Assembly: GCF_003024235.1 (NCBI RefSeq)
Contig: NZ_KZ679097.1
Location: forward strand, 1-53,721
Length of the DNA: 53,721 nucleotides
Source: Arenimonas caeni
GTDB taxonomy: Bacteria; Pseudomonadota; Gammaproteobacteria; Xanthomonadales; Xanthomonadaceae
Direction: 5' to 3'
Shown: positions 42,903 to 52,200 of the stretch, piece by piece
Numbering within the stretch: position 1 is the stretch's first letter
Layout of the letters: every line of letters starts with the position of its first letter
Notes under the pieces: generated by a model
Database searches by the model: none
Told to the model about the DNA's origin: nothing
The model's input: only the letters and a program-made list of their open reading frames with translations
Translations under genes and position numbers: made by a program

Positions 42903-44978
42903 TCAGCCGAAGTCGTAGTTCATCTGCGGGCCGGCCGCGGCCAGGAAGTTGCCTTCGACGAAGTCCACGCCCATGCCGAACAGCACGCTCATGGTGCTGG
43001 CGTCGGAGACGAACTCGGCGAGCGCGAGCTTGCCGGCGGCGTGGGCCTTCTCGACGATGGCACGCACCTGCTTCTGGGCGTCGGCGTTCTTGCCCAGTTC
43101 GGTGATGAAGCTGCGGTCGATCTTGAGGATGGCGGGTTCGAAGTGGGTGAGCATCTGGAAGGAGTTCAGGCCGGTGCCGAACTGCTCCAGCGCGACCCGG
43201 CAGCCCAGCGCCGACACGGCCTTCTGGAACGACTGCAGCGCCTTGAGGTGGGTGAACACCTTCGACTCCGGGATCTGCAGCACCAGCCGCTCGCCGGCCA
43301 CGCCGTGCGCCTTGAGCTGCTCGGCGATGTGGTTCTCCAGGCCGCCCTCGACCAGCGAGGCCGGGGTGATCTTCACGAACAGGTTGGTGGTCTTGCCGCC
43401 CTTGGCGCGCTCGGCGATCACGCCGATGGCGTGGCTGATCACCCAGCGGTCGATGTCGTCGAGCAGGCCGTGCTCCTCGGCGATGGCCAGGTAGGTCATC
43501 GGCGGGATGATCTCGCCGCCCTGGCCCTTCATGCGCAGGTAGACGTCGTAGTTCTCTTCCTCGGCGCCGGTGAGGCTGATGATCGGCTGGTAGTGCAGCA
43601 CGAACTGGTCGCCGGCCAGGGCCTCGCGGATGCGCTGCACCCAGGCCTGGATGCGCTCTTCCTCGGCGCGGTCGCGCGCCGCCGGGTCGAAGATCTCGAT
43701 GCGGTTGCCGCCCATGGACTCGCACGCGGCCAGGCACTGGCCGGACTTGGCCATCACCTGGGTGACCGAGGCGATCCTCTCGCCGATCTGCACGCCGCCG
43801 ATGCTCACGCTCAGGTTCACCGAGCGCTCGCCCAGCTCCAGGATGTGGTCCTTGAAGGCCTCGCGGATGCGCTCGGCCTGGGCCTGGCTCTGCATGTGGT
43901 CGTGCGCCAGGCACAGCACCGCGAAGCCGTGGTCGCTGGTGCGTGCCGCCACGGTGTTCTCGTCGAGCGCGCCGGTCAGGCGGCCGGCCACGCCCTTGAT
44001 CAGGTCGTCGGCCGCGGCCAGGCCGATCTCGGCCATCAGGTTGTCGTAGTGGTCGGGCTCGACCAGCAGCAGCGCCTGGCCGGCCTTGCCGTCGGCGGCC
44101 GCGGCGACCGCCGCCTCGAGTTCGGACATGAAGAACTGGCGGTTGTACAGGCCGGTGAGCTGGTCGCGCTGGCGCAGCGTGTCGAGCTCCTTGACCATCT
44201 CGGCGTCCACCGTCTGCTGGCGGAAGACGATCTGCAGGCAGCTCTCGCCCTCGTAGGTGGCCGGGGTGAACTCCATCACGGCGTCGAACACGCTGCCGTC
44301 GGTGCGCTGCGCCTGGATCTCGAGCTGGCGCGGCGGCGCCTCGCCCTTGCTCATCTTCTTGAGCAGCTGGCGGAACTCGTCGGCATGCTGCGGCGCGATC
44401 AGGTCGAGCACGGTCAGGCCTTCGATCTCCTCGAAGTCCTCGAAGCCGAACATTTCCAGGTAGGCGTCGTTGGCGCGGATGTGCATGCCCTCGTGAACGT
44501 AGGCGATCGGATCGCGCGAGGAGGCGATCAGGGCGTCGCAGCGGCGCTCGGTCTCGCGCAGCGAGGCCTCGAGGTGGCGCAGGCCGCGGCGGGCGCCCAG
44601 CGCGGCGAATTCGGAGCGCACCACCGCCTGCACGTGCTCGGCGCGGTGGCGGATGGCGACGTCGCGGGTGCCGGCGGCCAGGGCGGCCAGCGCGGTCTTC
44701 TCGTCGAGCGTGGTGACCGAGGCGATCACCGGGATGTCCTTGCCCGTGGCGGTGACGCGCTCGACCACGTCGGCCAGCGGCAGGTACTTGGCCTCGAAGG
44801 CCGCCAGCACCATGTCGATGCTCTGTCCGGCCAGCAGCTGGACCAGCTCGTCCTCGGATTCAGGACGCTGCGGACGCACCGCCATGCCGCCGTTGCGCAG
44901 GTGGCTGATGAGTTGCTCGGCGTCCTCCAGACGGTCCTCGACCAGGAGCAGACGAATCACGGCGTCCTGCTGCGCCAT
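42903..44978 (-). CDS. fimX: FimX-type c-di-GMP receptor (REC-PAS-degenerate GGDEF-EAL)
   Basis: A 691-residue protein: REC-like domain (1-120, LLLVEDRLEDAEQL), PAS (about 145-265, YVHEGMHIRANDAYLEMFGF), GGDEF-like (270-430) and EAL-like (440-690). The GGDEF loop reads SDHGF and the EAL triad is replaced (NYDVYLRMKG), so neither cyclase nor phosphodiesterase activity is expected. The layout matches FimX, which binds cyclic di-GMP with its EAL domain and acts with PilZ and PilB in type IV pilus assembly. AAGGAG lies nine bases before the ATG. Confidence 0.9.
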   Translation of the reverse strand: MAQQDAVIRLLLVEDRLEDAEQLISHLRNGGMAVRPQRPESEDELVQLLAGQSIDMVLAAFEAKYLPLADVVERVTATGKDIPVIASVTTLDEKTALAALAAGTRDVAIRHRAEHVQAVVRSEFAALGARRGLRHLEASLRETERRCDALIASSRDPIAYVHEGMHIRANDAYLEMFGFEDFEEIEGLTVLDLIAPQHADEFRQLLKKMSKGEAPPRQLEIQAQRTDGSVFDAVMEFTPATYEGESCLQIVFRQQTVDAEMVKELDTLRQRDQLTGLYNRQFFMSELEAAVAAAADGKAGQALLLVEPDHYDNLMAEIGLAAADDLIKGVAGRLTGALDENTVAARTSDHGFAVLCLAHDHMQSQAQAERIREAFKDHILELGERSVNLSVSIGGVQIGERIASVTQVMAKSGQCLAACESMGGNRIEIFDPAARDRAEEERIQAWVQRIREALAGDQFVLHYQPIISLTGAEEENYDVYLRMKGQGGEIIPPMTYLAIAEEHGLLDDIDRWVISHAIGVIAERAKGGKTTNLFVKITPASLVEGGLENHIAEQLKAHGVAGERLVLQIPESKVFTHLKALQSFQKAVSALGCRVALEQFGTGLNSFQMLTHFEPAILKIDRSFITELGKNADAQKQVRAIVEKAHAAGKLALAEFVSDASTMSVLFGMGVDFVEGNFLAAAGPQMNYDFG

Positions 44979-45025
44979 CCTGGGACACTCCTTTACGCAT
45001 CAAGGGCTTGCACGGGGGGATTGAG

Positions 45026-45034
45026 ACAATACCA
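45026..45034 (-). promoter_or_regulatory. Weak extended -10 candidate for fimX
   Basis: TGGTATTGT on the minus strand (TGn plus TATTGT) in the 91-bp gap between epmB and fimX, about 48 bases before the fimX ATG. No good -35 is visible. Confidence 0.35.
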
Positions 45035-45069
45035 GAATGCCGGCGGGGGCAACATCCTGTCCGGTGGTC

Positions 45070-46092
45070 TTACATGGGCGTCTTGGACGGTGCGCCGGCC
45101 ACTTCCCGCACCAGCCGGGGCACCAGGTACCCGGGCAGGCGGGCGGCGAGTTCCGCGGCCAGTTCGCGGGCCTCGGCGTCGCCGACCTCGAAATGGGCGG
45201 CGCCGGCGACCCGGTCCAGTTGGTGCAGGTAGTAGGGCAGCACGCCGGCCGAGAACAGGCGCTCGGACAGGTCCGCCAGGGCCCCGGCCGAGTCGTTGAC
45301 CCCGCGCAGCAGCACCGCTTGGTTGAGCAGCTGGACGCCGGCGCCGCGCAGGCGGGCCAGGGCCGCGGCCACGGACGGGTCGATCTCGTTGCCATGGTTG
45401 GCGTGCAGCACCACCACCACCGGCCAGGGCAGCGCGCCCAGCCAGGCAAGCAGCTCGTCATCGACCCGTTCGGGCAGCACCACCGGCAGGCGGGTGTGCA
45501 GGCGCAGCCGCCGCACGTGCGGGATGGCGGCCAGTTCGCGGGTGAACTCGGCCAGCTTGGCGGTCGAGAGCGACAGCGGGTCGCCGCCGGAAAGCAGCAC
45601 CTCGTGCACACCCGGCTCGGCGGCGATGTACCCGAGCGCCTCGCGCCAGCCGCCGGCGGCGGCCGTCTGCTCGGCATAGGGGTAGTGGCGCCGGAAGCAG
45701 TAGCGGCAGTGGATGGCGCAACTGCCGGTGGCCACCAGCAGCACCCGGCCCTGGTATTTGTGGATGACGCCGCTGCCGGCGCCCGCGGCCAGGTCGCCGA
45801 CGGCATCGAGGCCGAAGCCGTCCACCAGCCGGTCCTCGTCGTCGAGCGGAAGCACCTGGCGCAGCAGGGGGTCGTCCGGATCGCCCCGGCGCATGCGCGC
45901 CACGAAGCCCCGGGGCACCCGCAGCGGGAACTGCCCCGCGGCGCTGGCCGACACCCGGCCCGCCAGGCCGGGCAGGCCGACCAGTTCCAGCAGCTCGGCC
46001 GGGTCGCGCACCGCCTCGCGCCAGAGCTGCTGCCAGCGCGCGGGCACGGGGCCGGGAACAGGCTGCAGGGAAGGGGCGGGCGCGGTTATCAT
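45070..46092 (-). CDS. epmB: EF-P beta-lysylation protein EpmB (lysine 2,3-aminomutase)
   Basis: A 340-residue radical-SAM, PLP-dependent aminomutase. The cluster motif CX3CX2C is seen in [28 protein letters not shown] and [17 protein letters not shown] are typical of the KamA/YjeK family. EpmB makes (R)-beta-lysine that EpmA attaches to EF-P. It lies back to back with efp, 64 bp apart, which fixes the function. epmA is not in the window. Confidence 0.95.
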   Translation of the reverse strand: MITAPAPSLQPVPGPVPARWQQLWREAVRDPAELLELVGLPGLAGRVSASAAGQFPLRVPRGFVARMRRGDPDDPLLRQVLPLDDEDRLVDGFGLDAVGDLAAGAGSGVIHKYQGRVLLVATGSCAIHCRYCFRRHYPYAEQTAAAGGWREALGYIAAEPGVHEVLLSGGDPLSLSTAKLAEFTRELAAIPHVRRLRLHTRLPVVLPERVDDELLAWLGALPWPVVVVLHANHGNEIDPSVAAALARLRGAGVQLLNQAVLLRGVNDSAGALADLSERLFSAGVLPYYLHQLDRVAGAAHFEVGDAEARELAAELAARLPGYLVPRLVREVAGAPSKTPM

Positions 46093-46156
46093 AATGGGCT
46101 ATCCATTGTATCCGGCCAGGCCCCGCGTGGGGCGGCCACGCACCCAGGAGCACTGC

Positions 46157-46723
46157 ATGGCCAGCTACGGCATGAACGACGTCAAGAACGGGATGAAGAT
46201 CATCGTCAACAATGATCCCTGCGTCATCACCGACACCGAGTACGTCAAGCCGGGCAAGGGCCAGGCCTTCACCCGCGTGAAGTACCGCAACATCAAGAGC
46301 GGCCGCGTGCAGGAAATCACCATGAAGTCCACCGACTCGCTCGAGGCGGCGGACGTGCTCGACACCGACATGCAGTACCTATACAGCGACGGCGAGTACT
46401 GGCACTTCATGCAGCAGGACACCTTCGAGCAGGTGCAGGCCGACAAGGCCGGCGTCGGCGACGCCGCCAAGTGGCTCAAGGGCGAGGAGCCCTGCGTGGT
46501 CACCCTGTGGAACGGCACCCCGATCCAGGTCACCCCGCCGAACTTCGTCGAACTCAAGATCGTCGAGACCGACCCGGGCCTGCGCGGCGACACCTCGGGC
46601 GGCGGCGGCAAGCCGGCCACGCTCGAGACCGGCGCCGTCGTGCGCGTGCCGCTGTTCGTCAACCAGGACGAAGTGATCAAGGTCGACACCCGCTCGGGCG
46701 AGTACGTCTCGCGGGTCAAGTAA
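46157..46723 (+). CDS. efp: Translation elongation factor P
   Basis: A 188-residue three-domain factor that relieves ribosome stalling at polyproline. The modified lysine sits in the loop [16 protein letters not shown], matching EpmA/EpmB-type EF-P (lysine, not arginine). The C-terminus [11 protein letters not shown] is canonical. The polyproline runs in the VWA and anti-sigma-like proteins of this window would need EF-P. It is 4 bases upstream of mtaD. Confidence 0.97.
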   Translation: MASYGMNDVKNGMKIIVNNDPCVITDTEYVKPGKGQAFTRVKYRNIKSGRVQEITMKSTDSLEAADVLDTDMQYLYSDGEYWHFMQQDTFEQVQADKAGVGDAAKWLKGEEPCVVTLWNGTPIQVTPPNFVELKIVETDPGLRGDTSGGGGKPATLETGAVVRVPLFVNQDEVIKVDTRSGEYVSRVK

Positions 46724-46727
46724 CCGG

Positions 46728-48074
46728 ATGACTTCCACCACCGCGCCGCAGGCCTGCGACCTGCTGATCGAAGCCGGCTGGGTCGTTCCGGTCGAGCCCC
46801 ACGGCGTGGTGCTGGCCGACCATGCGGTCGCCGTCACCGGCGACCGCATCGTGGCGGTGCTGCCGCGCGAACAGGCGCGGGCCCGCTTCGCCGCGGCCGA
46901 AGTGGTCTCGCGCCCCGACGCGGTGCTGATGCCCGGGCTGGTCAACAGCCACTGCCACAACCCGATGACCCTGATGCGCGGCATGGCGGACGACCTGCCG
47001 CTGATGACCTGGCTGCAGGAGCACATCTGGCCGGTGGAAGGGCAGGTGATCGGCCCCGAGTTCGTCGCCGACGGCATCGAGCTGGCGGTGGCCGAGATGC
47101 TGCGCGGCGGCACCACGGCCTGCGCCGAGAACTATTTCTTCCCCGACGTGCAGGCCAGCACCTATGCGCGCTTGGGCTTCCGTGCCCTGGTCGGCCTGCC
47201 GGTCATAGACTTCCCGACCGCCTGGGCCCGCAGCCAGGACGAGTACTTCGACAAGGGGCTGGAGGTGCACGACAACTGGCGCCGACACCCGCTGGTGTCG
47301 CTGTGCTTCGTGCCGCACGCGCCCTACACGGTCGATGACGCCGGCTTCGAACGCGTGCGCATGCTGGCCGACCAGCTCGACCTGGTCGTGCACTGCCACA
47401 TCCACGAGACCGCGCACGAGAACGCCGAGGCCATGAAGGCCCACGGCATGCGCCAGCTGGCGCGCCTCGACCGCCTGGGCCTGGTCAACGACCGCCTGAT
47501 GGCCGTGCACATGACCGACCTGACCGACGCCGAGATCGCCCTGTGCGCCGAGCGCGGCGTGTCGGTGGTGCACTGCCCGGAATCGAACCTCAAGCTCGCC
47601 TCCGGCTTCTGCCCGGTGGCGAAGCTGCAGGTGGCCGGCGTGAACATCGCCATCGGCACCGACGGCTGCGCCAGCAACAACGACCTGGACATGTTCGGCG
47701 AGATGCGCACCGCCGCGCTGCTGGCCAAGGGCGTGTCCGGCGACGCCTCGGCGCTCGACGCCGCCAGCGCCCTGCGCGCGGCCACGCTGGGCAGCGCCCG
47801 GGCGATGGGGCTGGGCGAGCAGGTCGGCTCGATCGAGCCGGGCAAGCAGGCCGACCTGGTCTGCGTCGACCTTTCGCCGCTGGAAACGCAGCCGCTGCAC
47901 CACGTGCTCTCGCAGCTGGTGTACGCCGTCGGCAGGCACCAGGTCAGCGACGTGTGGCTGGCCGGCAAGCCGCGCGTGGCGGGTGGCCGGCTCCTGGACA
48001 TCGACGCCGCCGCCATCGCCGCCAAGGCGCGGCGCTGGCGCGAGCGCATCGCTGGCATCAGGGGGGGCGCATGA
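46728..48074 (+). CDS. mtaD: 5-methylthioadenosine/S-adenosylhomocysteine deaminase
   Basis: A 448-residue amidohydrolase (TRZ/ATZ family). Metal-binding motifs are [23 protein letters not shown] and [23 protein letters not shown] is also present. In pseudomonads this gene, upstream of ubiG, encodes MTA deaminase producing methylthioinosine, the substrate of the MtnP encoded at 15471. It follows efp by 4 bases and overlaps ubiG by 4. Confidence 0.9.
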   Translation: MTSTTAPQACDLLIEAGWVVPVEPHGVVLADHAVAVTGDRIVAVLPREQARARFAAAEVVSRPDAVLMPGLVNSHCHNPMTLMRGMADDLPLMTWLQEHIWPVEGQVIGPEFVADGIELAVAEMLRGGTTACAENYFFPDVQASTYARLGFRALVGLPVIDFPTAWARSQDEYFDKGLEVHDNWRRHPLVSLCFVPHAPYTVDDAGFERVRMLADQLDLVVHCHIHETAHENAEAMKAHGMRQLARLDRLGLVNDRLMAVHMTDLTDAEIALCAERGVSVVHCPESNLKLASGFCPVAKLQVAGVNIAIGTDGCASNNDLDMFGEMRTAALLAKGVSGDASALDAASALRAATLGSARAMGLGEQVGSIEPGKQADLVCVDLSPLETQPLHHVLSQLVYAVGRHQVSDVWLAGKPRVAGGRLLDIDAAAIAAKARRWRERIAGIRGGA

Positions 48075-48778
48075 ACGCGACGCACGCCAACGCCAGCCAG
48101 GCCGAGCTCGACAAGTTCGGCGCGCTCGCCAGCCGCTGGTGGGACCCCCGGGGCCCGCAGCGGCCGCTGCATGAACTCAATCCGGCGCGGCTGGGCTACG
48201 TGCGCGAACGCGCGCGCCTGGCCGGCGCCCGCGCGCTCGACGTCGGCTGCGGCGGCGGCCTGCTCAGCGAGGCGATGGCGGCCGAGGGCGCCGACGTCAC
48301 CGCGCTCGACCTGTCGCCCGAGCTGGTCGACGTGGCGAAGCTGCACCTGCTCGAGTCCGGCCTGAAGGTCGACTACCGGCTGCAGTCGGTCGAGTCGCTG
48401 GCCGCGGAAATGCCGGGCAGCTTCGACGTCATCACCTGCATGGAGATGCTCGAGCACGTGCCCGACCCGGCCTCGGTGCTCGCCGCCTGCACCCGCCTGC
48501 TCAAGCCCGGCGGCCAGCTGTTCCTGTCCACGCTCAACCGCACGCCGGCCGCCTTCGCGCTGGCCATCGTCGGTGCGGAATACCTCGCCCGGCTGCTGCC
48601 GCGCGGCACGCACGACTACAAGCAGTTCATCCGTCCTTCCGAGCTCGGCGCCTGGCTGCGCGGCGCCGGCCTGCAGCTGCAGGACGTCAGCGGGCTGGCC
48701 TACGACCCGGTGCGGCGCAAGGCCTGGGTGGGCGGGCCGACCGCGGTGAACTACCTGGCCCACGCGGTGAAGTCCTGA
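48071..48778 (+). CDS. ubiG: Ubiquinone biosynthesis O-methyltransferase UbiG
   Basis: A 235-residue SAM-dependent methyltransferase for both O-methylation steps of ubiquinone synthesis. Motifs are [20 protein letters not shown], the SAM loop [28 protein letters not shown] and the membrane-contact segment near [18 protein letters not shown] overlaps the mtaD stop; its TGA shares a base with the next ATG. Confidence 0.97.
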   Translation: MNATHANASQAELDKFGALASRWWDPRGPQRPLHELNPARLGYVRERARLAGARALDVGCGGGLLSEAMAAEGADVTALDLSPELVDVAKLHLLESGLKVDYRLQSVESLAAEMPGSFDVITCMEMLEHVPDPASVLAACTRLLKPGGQLFLSTLNRTPAAFALAIVGAEYLARLLPRGTHDYKQFIRPSELGAWLRGAGLQLQDVSGLAYDPVRRKAWVGGPTAVNYLAHAVKS

Positions 48779-49434
48779 TGGCCCAAGCCCCCGCGGCGGT
48801 GCTGTTCGATCTCGACGGCACCCTGGTCGACAGCGCGCCCGACCTGGCCCGCGCCACCAACCGCCTGCTGGCCGAACACGGCCGGCCGCCGGTGGACTAC
48901 GCGCGTCTGCGCTCGGTCGTGTCCAAGGGCGGCCGCGCCATGCTGGCCGTGGCCTTCCCGGACCTCGACGAAGCCGCGCGCGAAGCGCTGCTGCCGGTGT
49001 TCCTGCGCTACTACGGCGAAGGCCTGGCGGTCGAGAGCGTGCTGTTCGACGGCGTCGACGCGCTGCTGGCGGGCCTGGACGCGCGCGGCCTGCGCTGGGG
49101 CATCGTCACCAACAAGCCCGAGGGCCTGGCCCGCGGCGTGGTGGACGGCTTCGGCTGGCGCACGCGCTGCGCCGTGCTGGTCGGCGGCGACACGCTGCCG
49201 ACCCGCAAGCCCGACCCGGGCACCTTGCTGCACGCCTGCGCGGCGCTCGGCATCGACGCCGCCGACGCGCTCTACGTCGGCGACGACCTGCGCGACGTGC
49301 AGGCCGCGCGCGCCGCCGGCATGCCCTGCGTGGCGGCGCTCTGGGGCTATCGCGAGGACGGCGACGACCCGCATCGCTGGGAGGCCGAGCACGTGGCCGC
49401 CCACGCCGGCGACGTGCTCGGGCTGCTGCCATGA
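48778..49434 (+). CDS. mupP: HAD phosphatase, MupP (MurNAc-6-phosphate) / Gph family
   Basis: A 218-residue HAD-superfamily phosphatase with nucleophile motif I FDLDGTLVDSAPDL, motif II ITTNKPEG-like (GIVTNKPEG), motif III Lys in TRKPDPG and motif IV YVGDDLRD. Sequence alone fits phosphoglycolate phosphatase. The mtaD-ubiG-HAD order equals PA3170-PA3172 of Pseudomonas, where PA3172 is MupP, which dephosphorylates MurNAc-6-phosphate in cell-wall recycling. nagZ at 13911 fits. The exact substrate is inference. Confidence 0.82.
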   Translation: MAQAPAAVLFDLDGTLVDSAPDLARATNRLLAEHGRPPVDYARLRSVVSKGGRAMLAVAFPDLDEAAREALLPVFLRYYGEGLAVESVLFDGVDALLAGLDARGLRWGIVTNKPEGLARGVVDGFGWRTRCAVLVGGDTLPTRKPDPGTLLHACAALGIDAADALYVGDDLRDVQAARAAGMPCVAALWGYREDGDDPHRWEAEHVAAHAGDVLGLLP

Positions 49435-50198
49435 GCAAGCCGGCGCACGAGCCGATCGCCCAGTTCGTCGCCAAGTGGCAGCGGCGCGAGCCGGAGATGG
49501 CCCAGGCCGAACCGTTCTGTGCGCCGGCGCTGCGCCCGCGCTACCGCGCCTGGGGCGCGCTGGTGCACGAACTGCGCGAGGCGGCGTTCGAACTCAGCGA
49601 TCCGCGCGTGTCCCAGGTGAAGGGGCAGTGGTGGGCCGAGGAACTCGTCGGCCTCGCGGGTGGCCGCGCCAGGCATCCGGTGACCGGGCCGCTGGCCGGC
49701 CTGGCCGCCGACTGGGCCGGCCTGGCCCAGGCCCTGTTGGCCACGACGCTCGAAGACAGCCGCCCGGCCGACGCCGGCCAGGCCCTGGCGCGCCTGCAGC
49801 CGCTGGCGCAGGCGCTGGCCCGGGTCGAAGCGGCGGTCTTCGATGCCGAGGCGGGGGCGGCGGACGAGCGCGCCATCGCCGTGCACCTGCTGCTGCACCG
49901 GCTGCCCGAAGGCCTGGCGGCCGACGACCAGGCCTTGCTGCCGATGAACCTGCTGGCCCGCCATGGCCTCACCGCCGCCGAGGTCGCCGCCGGCCGGGGC
50001 GAGCCTCTGCTGCGCGACTGGGCCGGCGAGCTGCTCGCCGCGCTGCCGGCGCCGCGGCACCCGGTGCTGTATCGTCGTCTTCGCAGCGGTTTCGACCGTG
50101 CCCGCCTGGCCCGGTTGGCCGCCGGCCGCGGCTTCGACCCGCCGGCGCCCCTCGCCACGCTGTGGCGGGCCTGGCGCCTCGCGCGCGCCACGTCCTGA
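49431..50198 (+). CDS. Squalene/phytoene synthase family protein, divergent
   Basis: A 255-residue helical protein. The block VKGQWWAEELVGLAGGRARHPVTGPL corresponds to the RLxWWxEE...HPV region of squalene/phytoene synthases. The two Asp-rich metal motifs (DxxxD) of active prenyl synthases are not recognisable, and the chain is shorter than usual. It may be a non-catalytic relative such as the NDUFAF6-like complex I assembly factors, or a diverged enzyme. It overlaps mupP by 4 bp. In Xanthomonas a similar gene follows ubiG-gph. Confidence 0.72.
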   Translation: MSKPAHEPIAQFVAKWQRREPEMAQAEPFCAPALRPRYRAWGALVHELREAAFELSDPRVSQVKGQWWAEELVGLAGGRARHPVTGPLAGLAADWAGLAQALLATTLEDSRPADAGQALARLQPLAQALARVEAAVFDAEAGAADERAIAVHLLLHRLPEGLAADDQALLPMNLLARHGLTAAEVAAGRGEPLLRDWAGELLAALPAPRHPVLYRRLRSGFDRARLARLAAGRGFDPPAPLATLWRAWRLARATS

Positions 50199-50239
50199 CA
50201 CGCAACGTTGCATCCGGCGCGCCGGGAACGGCCCCCGCC

Positions 50240-50268
50240 TTGACGTAACCTGCATCGCGCCCCACCTA
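50240..50268 (+). promoter_or_regulatory. Weak candidate promoter for folE2
   Basis: TTGACG at 50240-50245 is a good -35; with a 17-base spacer the -10 would be CACCTA (50263-50268), and TAGCTT at 50267-50272 is the only other option. A perfect palindrome GCAACGTTGC lies 28 bases upstream at 50202-50211. Confidence 0.35.
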
Positions 50269-50288
50269 GCTTTGACCGCGTCACCCAC

Positions 50289-50296
50289 GAGGAGAG
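50289..50296 (+). promoter_or_regulatory. Ribosome binding site that fixes the TTG start of folE2
   Basis: GAGGAGAG, with GGAG ending seven bases before TTG 50302. No ATG or GTG lies at a suitable distance, and the protein N-terminus agrees with this start. Confidence 0.75.
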
Positions 50297-50301
50297 CCGC
50301 T

Positions 50302-51267
50302 TTGGCCCCCAGCAACCACGAAAACACCGCCCGCGTGCTGCCCGACATCGCCAACGAGGCCCGCGCCGCGCTGGCCGGCGCCCTGGACTGGGTCGGCATG
50401 GGCGAGATCGAGATGCCCGTCGTGCTCGCCGGCGACGGCGGCCGCAGCGTCGCCAAGGTCAACGCCTTCGTGAACCTCACCCAGCCGGACGTGCGCGGCA
50501 TCCACATGTCGCGCCTGTACCTGCACGTGGACAAGATGCTGTCGAACGAGCCGGCCAGCCCGGCCTCGCTGCGCCGCCTGCTCAAGGACTTCCTCGACTC
50601 GCACGCCGGCCTGTCCGACCGGGCGATGGTGAGCCTGCGCTTCGAGCACCTGGTGCGCCGCAAGGCGCTGGCCAGCGACAACAGCGGCTGGAAGGCCTAC
50701 CCGGTGTCGATCACCGCGGTGATGGACCGCGGCCACTTCGCGCTCGAGCTCGGCCTGTCGGTGGCGTATTCGAGCACCTGCCCGTGCTCGGCGGCGCTGG
50801 CGCGCCAGCTGATCCAGGAGCAGTTCGAGGCCGATTTCGCCGCCGGCAAGGCGCTCGACCGCGAGGCCGTGCTGGCCTGGCTGGGCAGCGAGCAGGGCAT
50901 CCGCGCCACGCCGCACAGCCAGCGCAGCCACGCCGAGGTGAAGCTGCGGCTGGTGCCGAGTTTCCAGGACTTCCCGATCGTCGAAGCCATCGACCGCATC
51001 GAGGACGCGCTCAAGACGCCGGTGCAGACCGCGGTCAAGCGCGTGGACGAACAGGCCTTCGCCCTGCTCAACGGCCAGAACCTGATGTTCTGCGAGGACG
51101 CGGCCCGTCGCATCCAGTCCACGCTGCGCAAGGACGAGCGCATCGCCGACTTCTGGCTGCGCGTCTCCCACCTCGAGAGCCTGCACCCGCACGACGCCGT
51201 GGCCGTGGCCACCAAGGGCGTCGCCGGCGGCTACACCGCGCTCCCCGACGGCCTCGCCGCCCGCTGA
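50302..51267 (+). CDS. folE2: GTP cyclohydrolase FolE2 (type IB)
   Basis: A 321-residue enzyme making 7,8-dihydroneopterin triphosphate for folate and queuosine synthesis. Diagnostic blocks are VNLTQPDVRGIHMSRLYLHV, SVAYSSTCPCSAALARQLI with the conserved Cys, and TPHSQRSHAEVKLRL. Unlike FolE, FolE2 does not need zinc. The start is TTG (LAPSNHENTARVLPD) after a strong ribosome binding site; an in-frame ATG 339 bases upstream lies inside the previous gene and is spurious. It ends 16 bases before a REP dimer shared with the convergent M23 gene. Confidence 0.95.
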   Translation: MAPSNHENTARVLPDIANEARAALAGALDWVGMGEIEMPVVLAGDGGRSVAKVNAFVNLTQPDVRGIHMSRLYLHVDKMLSNEPASPASLRRLLKDFLDSHAGLSDRAMVSLRFEHLVRRKALASDNSGWKAYPVSITAVMDRGHFALELGLSVAYSSTCPCSAALARQLIQEQFEADFAAGKALDREAVLAWLGSEQGIRATPHSQRSHAEVKLRLVPSFQDFPIVEAIDRIEDALKTPVQTAVKRVDEQAFALLNGQNLMFCEDAARRIQSTLRKDERIADFWLRVSHLESLHPHDAVAVATKGVAGGYTALPDGLAAR

Positions 51268-51283
51268 TCCGCGCAGGTATCCG

Positions 51284-51360
51284 GTAGGAGCGCCTTCAGG
51301 CGCGAATCTTTTGCCTTTGCCTTTGGCAAGGAAGGGGTTCGCGCCTGAAGGCGCTCCTGC
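51284..51360. repeat. Inverted GTAG-type REP dimer between convergent genes
   Basis: GTAGGAGCGCCTTCAGGCGC plus GAA (51284-51306) is inverted at 51338-51360 with one mismatch (22 of 23). The 31-base middle is rich in TTTGCC. It could form a long hairpin and act as a bidirectional terminator for folE2 and the M23 gene. It resembles Stenotrophomonas GTAG (SMAG) elements. Confidence 0.88.
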
Positions 51361-51369
51361 ACGGATTGA

Positions 51370-52200
51370 TCAGCGCTCGAGCACCAGCAGCGGATCGATC
51401 CGCACCTCGAACCAGTTCATGCCCCAGTGCAGGTGCGGCCCGGTGGCGCGTCCGGTGGCGCCGACGGCGCCGATCACCTGGCCCTGCTCGACCCGGTCGC
51501 CCGGTTTGACGTCGATGCGCGCCAGGTGCAGGAAGTTCGAGCTGATGCCGTGCCCGTGGTCGATCAGCAGGGTGCCGCCGGTGAGGTAGAGGTCGTCGTC
51601 GGCGAGCGTGACCACGCCCGCGGCCGGCGCCATCACCGGCGTGCCGTTCGGCGCGGCGATGTCCATGCCCGAATGCGGGCTGCCCGGCTTGCCGTTGTAG
51701 ATGCGCTGGTTGCCGAAGCGGCCGCTGATGCGACCCTGCACCGGCCACATGAAGGCCTGGGCGAAATCCGCGCGGGCATCGTCGAGCTGGCGCGCCTCGC
51801 GCACCCGCGCGGCTTCGCGGGCGATGCGCTCGGCTACTTCCGGCGGCGGCTCGACCGTGCGCGGCGGCACGCCGCTGACGCGCTCGACCGGCCAATCGCG
51901 CGGGGTGACTGCGATGCTGGCCGTGGCCGTCGTGCCGTCGGGGCGGCGCACGCTGACCACGGCCGGCTCGCCGGCATCGCGGCCCAGGCCGAACACGACG
52001 CTGCCGTAGGGCGTGACCCGGAGCCTGCGGCCGGCGTATTCGACCTCGCTGCCCGGCGGCACCTTGCCGATCACCATCGCCCCCTGCTGCACGCTGGCCG
52101 GGAACACCACGCGTCCGGGGTCGGCGGCCGCGGCGGCGCAGGCCAGCGAGGCGAGCAAGGCCATCGCGAAGCCACGCAGCAGGGCGGGGCGCGATCTCAT
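51370..52200 (-). CDS. Periplasmic M23-family (LytM-type) peptidase
   Basis: A 276-residue secreted protein with signal peptide ([18 protein letters not shown]), an N-terminal beta domain, and a C-terminal M23 domain: [20 protein letters not shown] carries the HxxxD ligands, and GPHLHWGMN the HxH pair. All zinc ligands are present, so it is probably an active DD-endopeptidase on peptidoglycan. The order (beta domain then M23) is like outer-membrane-targeted NlpD/YebA relatives. Its ATG overlaps the yidD stop by 4 bp. Confidence 0.92.
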   Translation of the reverse strand: MRSRPALLRGFAMALLASLACAAAAADPGRVVFPASVQQGAMVIGKVPPGSEVEYAGRRLRVTPYGSVVFGLGRDAGEPAVVSVRRPDGTTATASIAVTPRDWPVERVSGVPPRTVEPPPEVAERIAREAARVREARQLDDARADFAQAFMWPVQGRISGRFGNQRIYNGKPGSPHSGMDIAAPNGTPVMAPAAGVVTLADDDLYLTGGTLLIDHGHGISSNFLHLARIDVKPGDRVEQGQVIGAVGATGRATGPHLHWGMNWFEVRIDPLLVLER

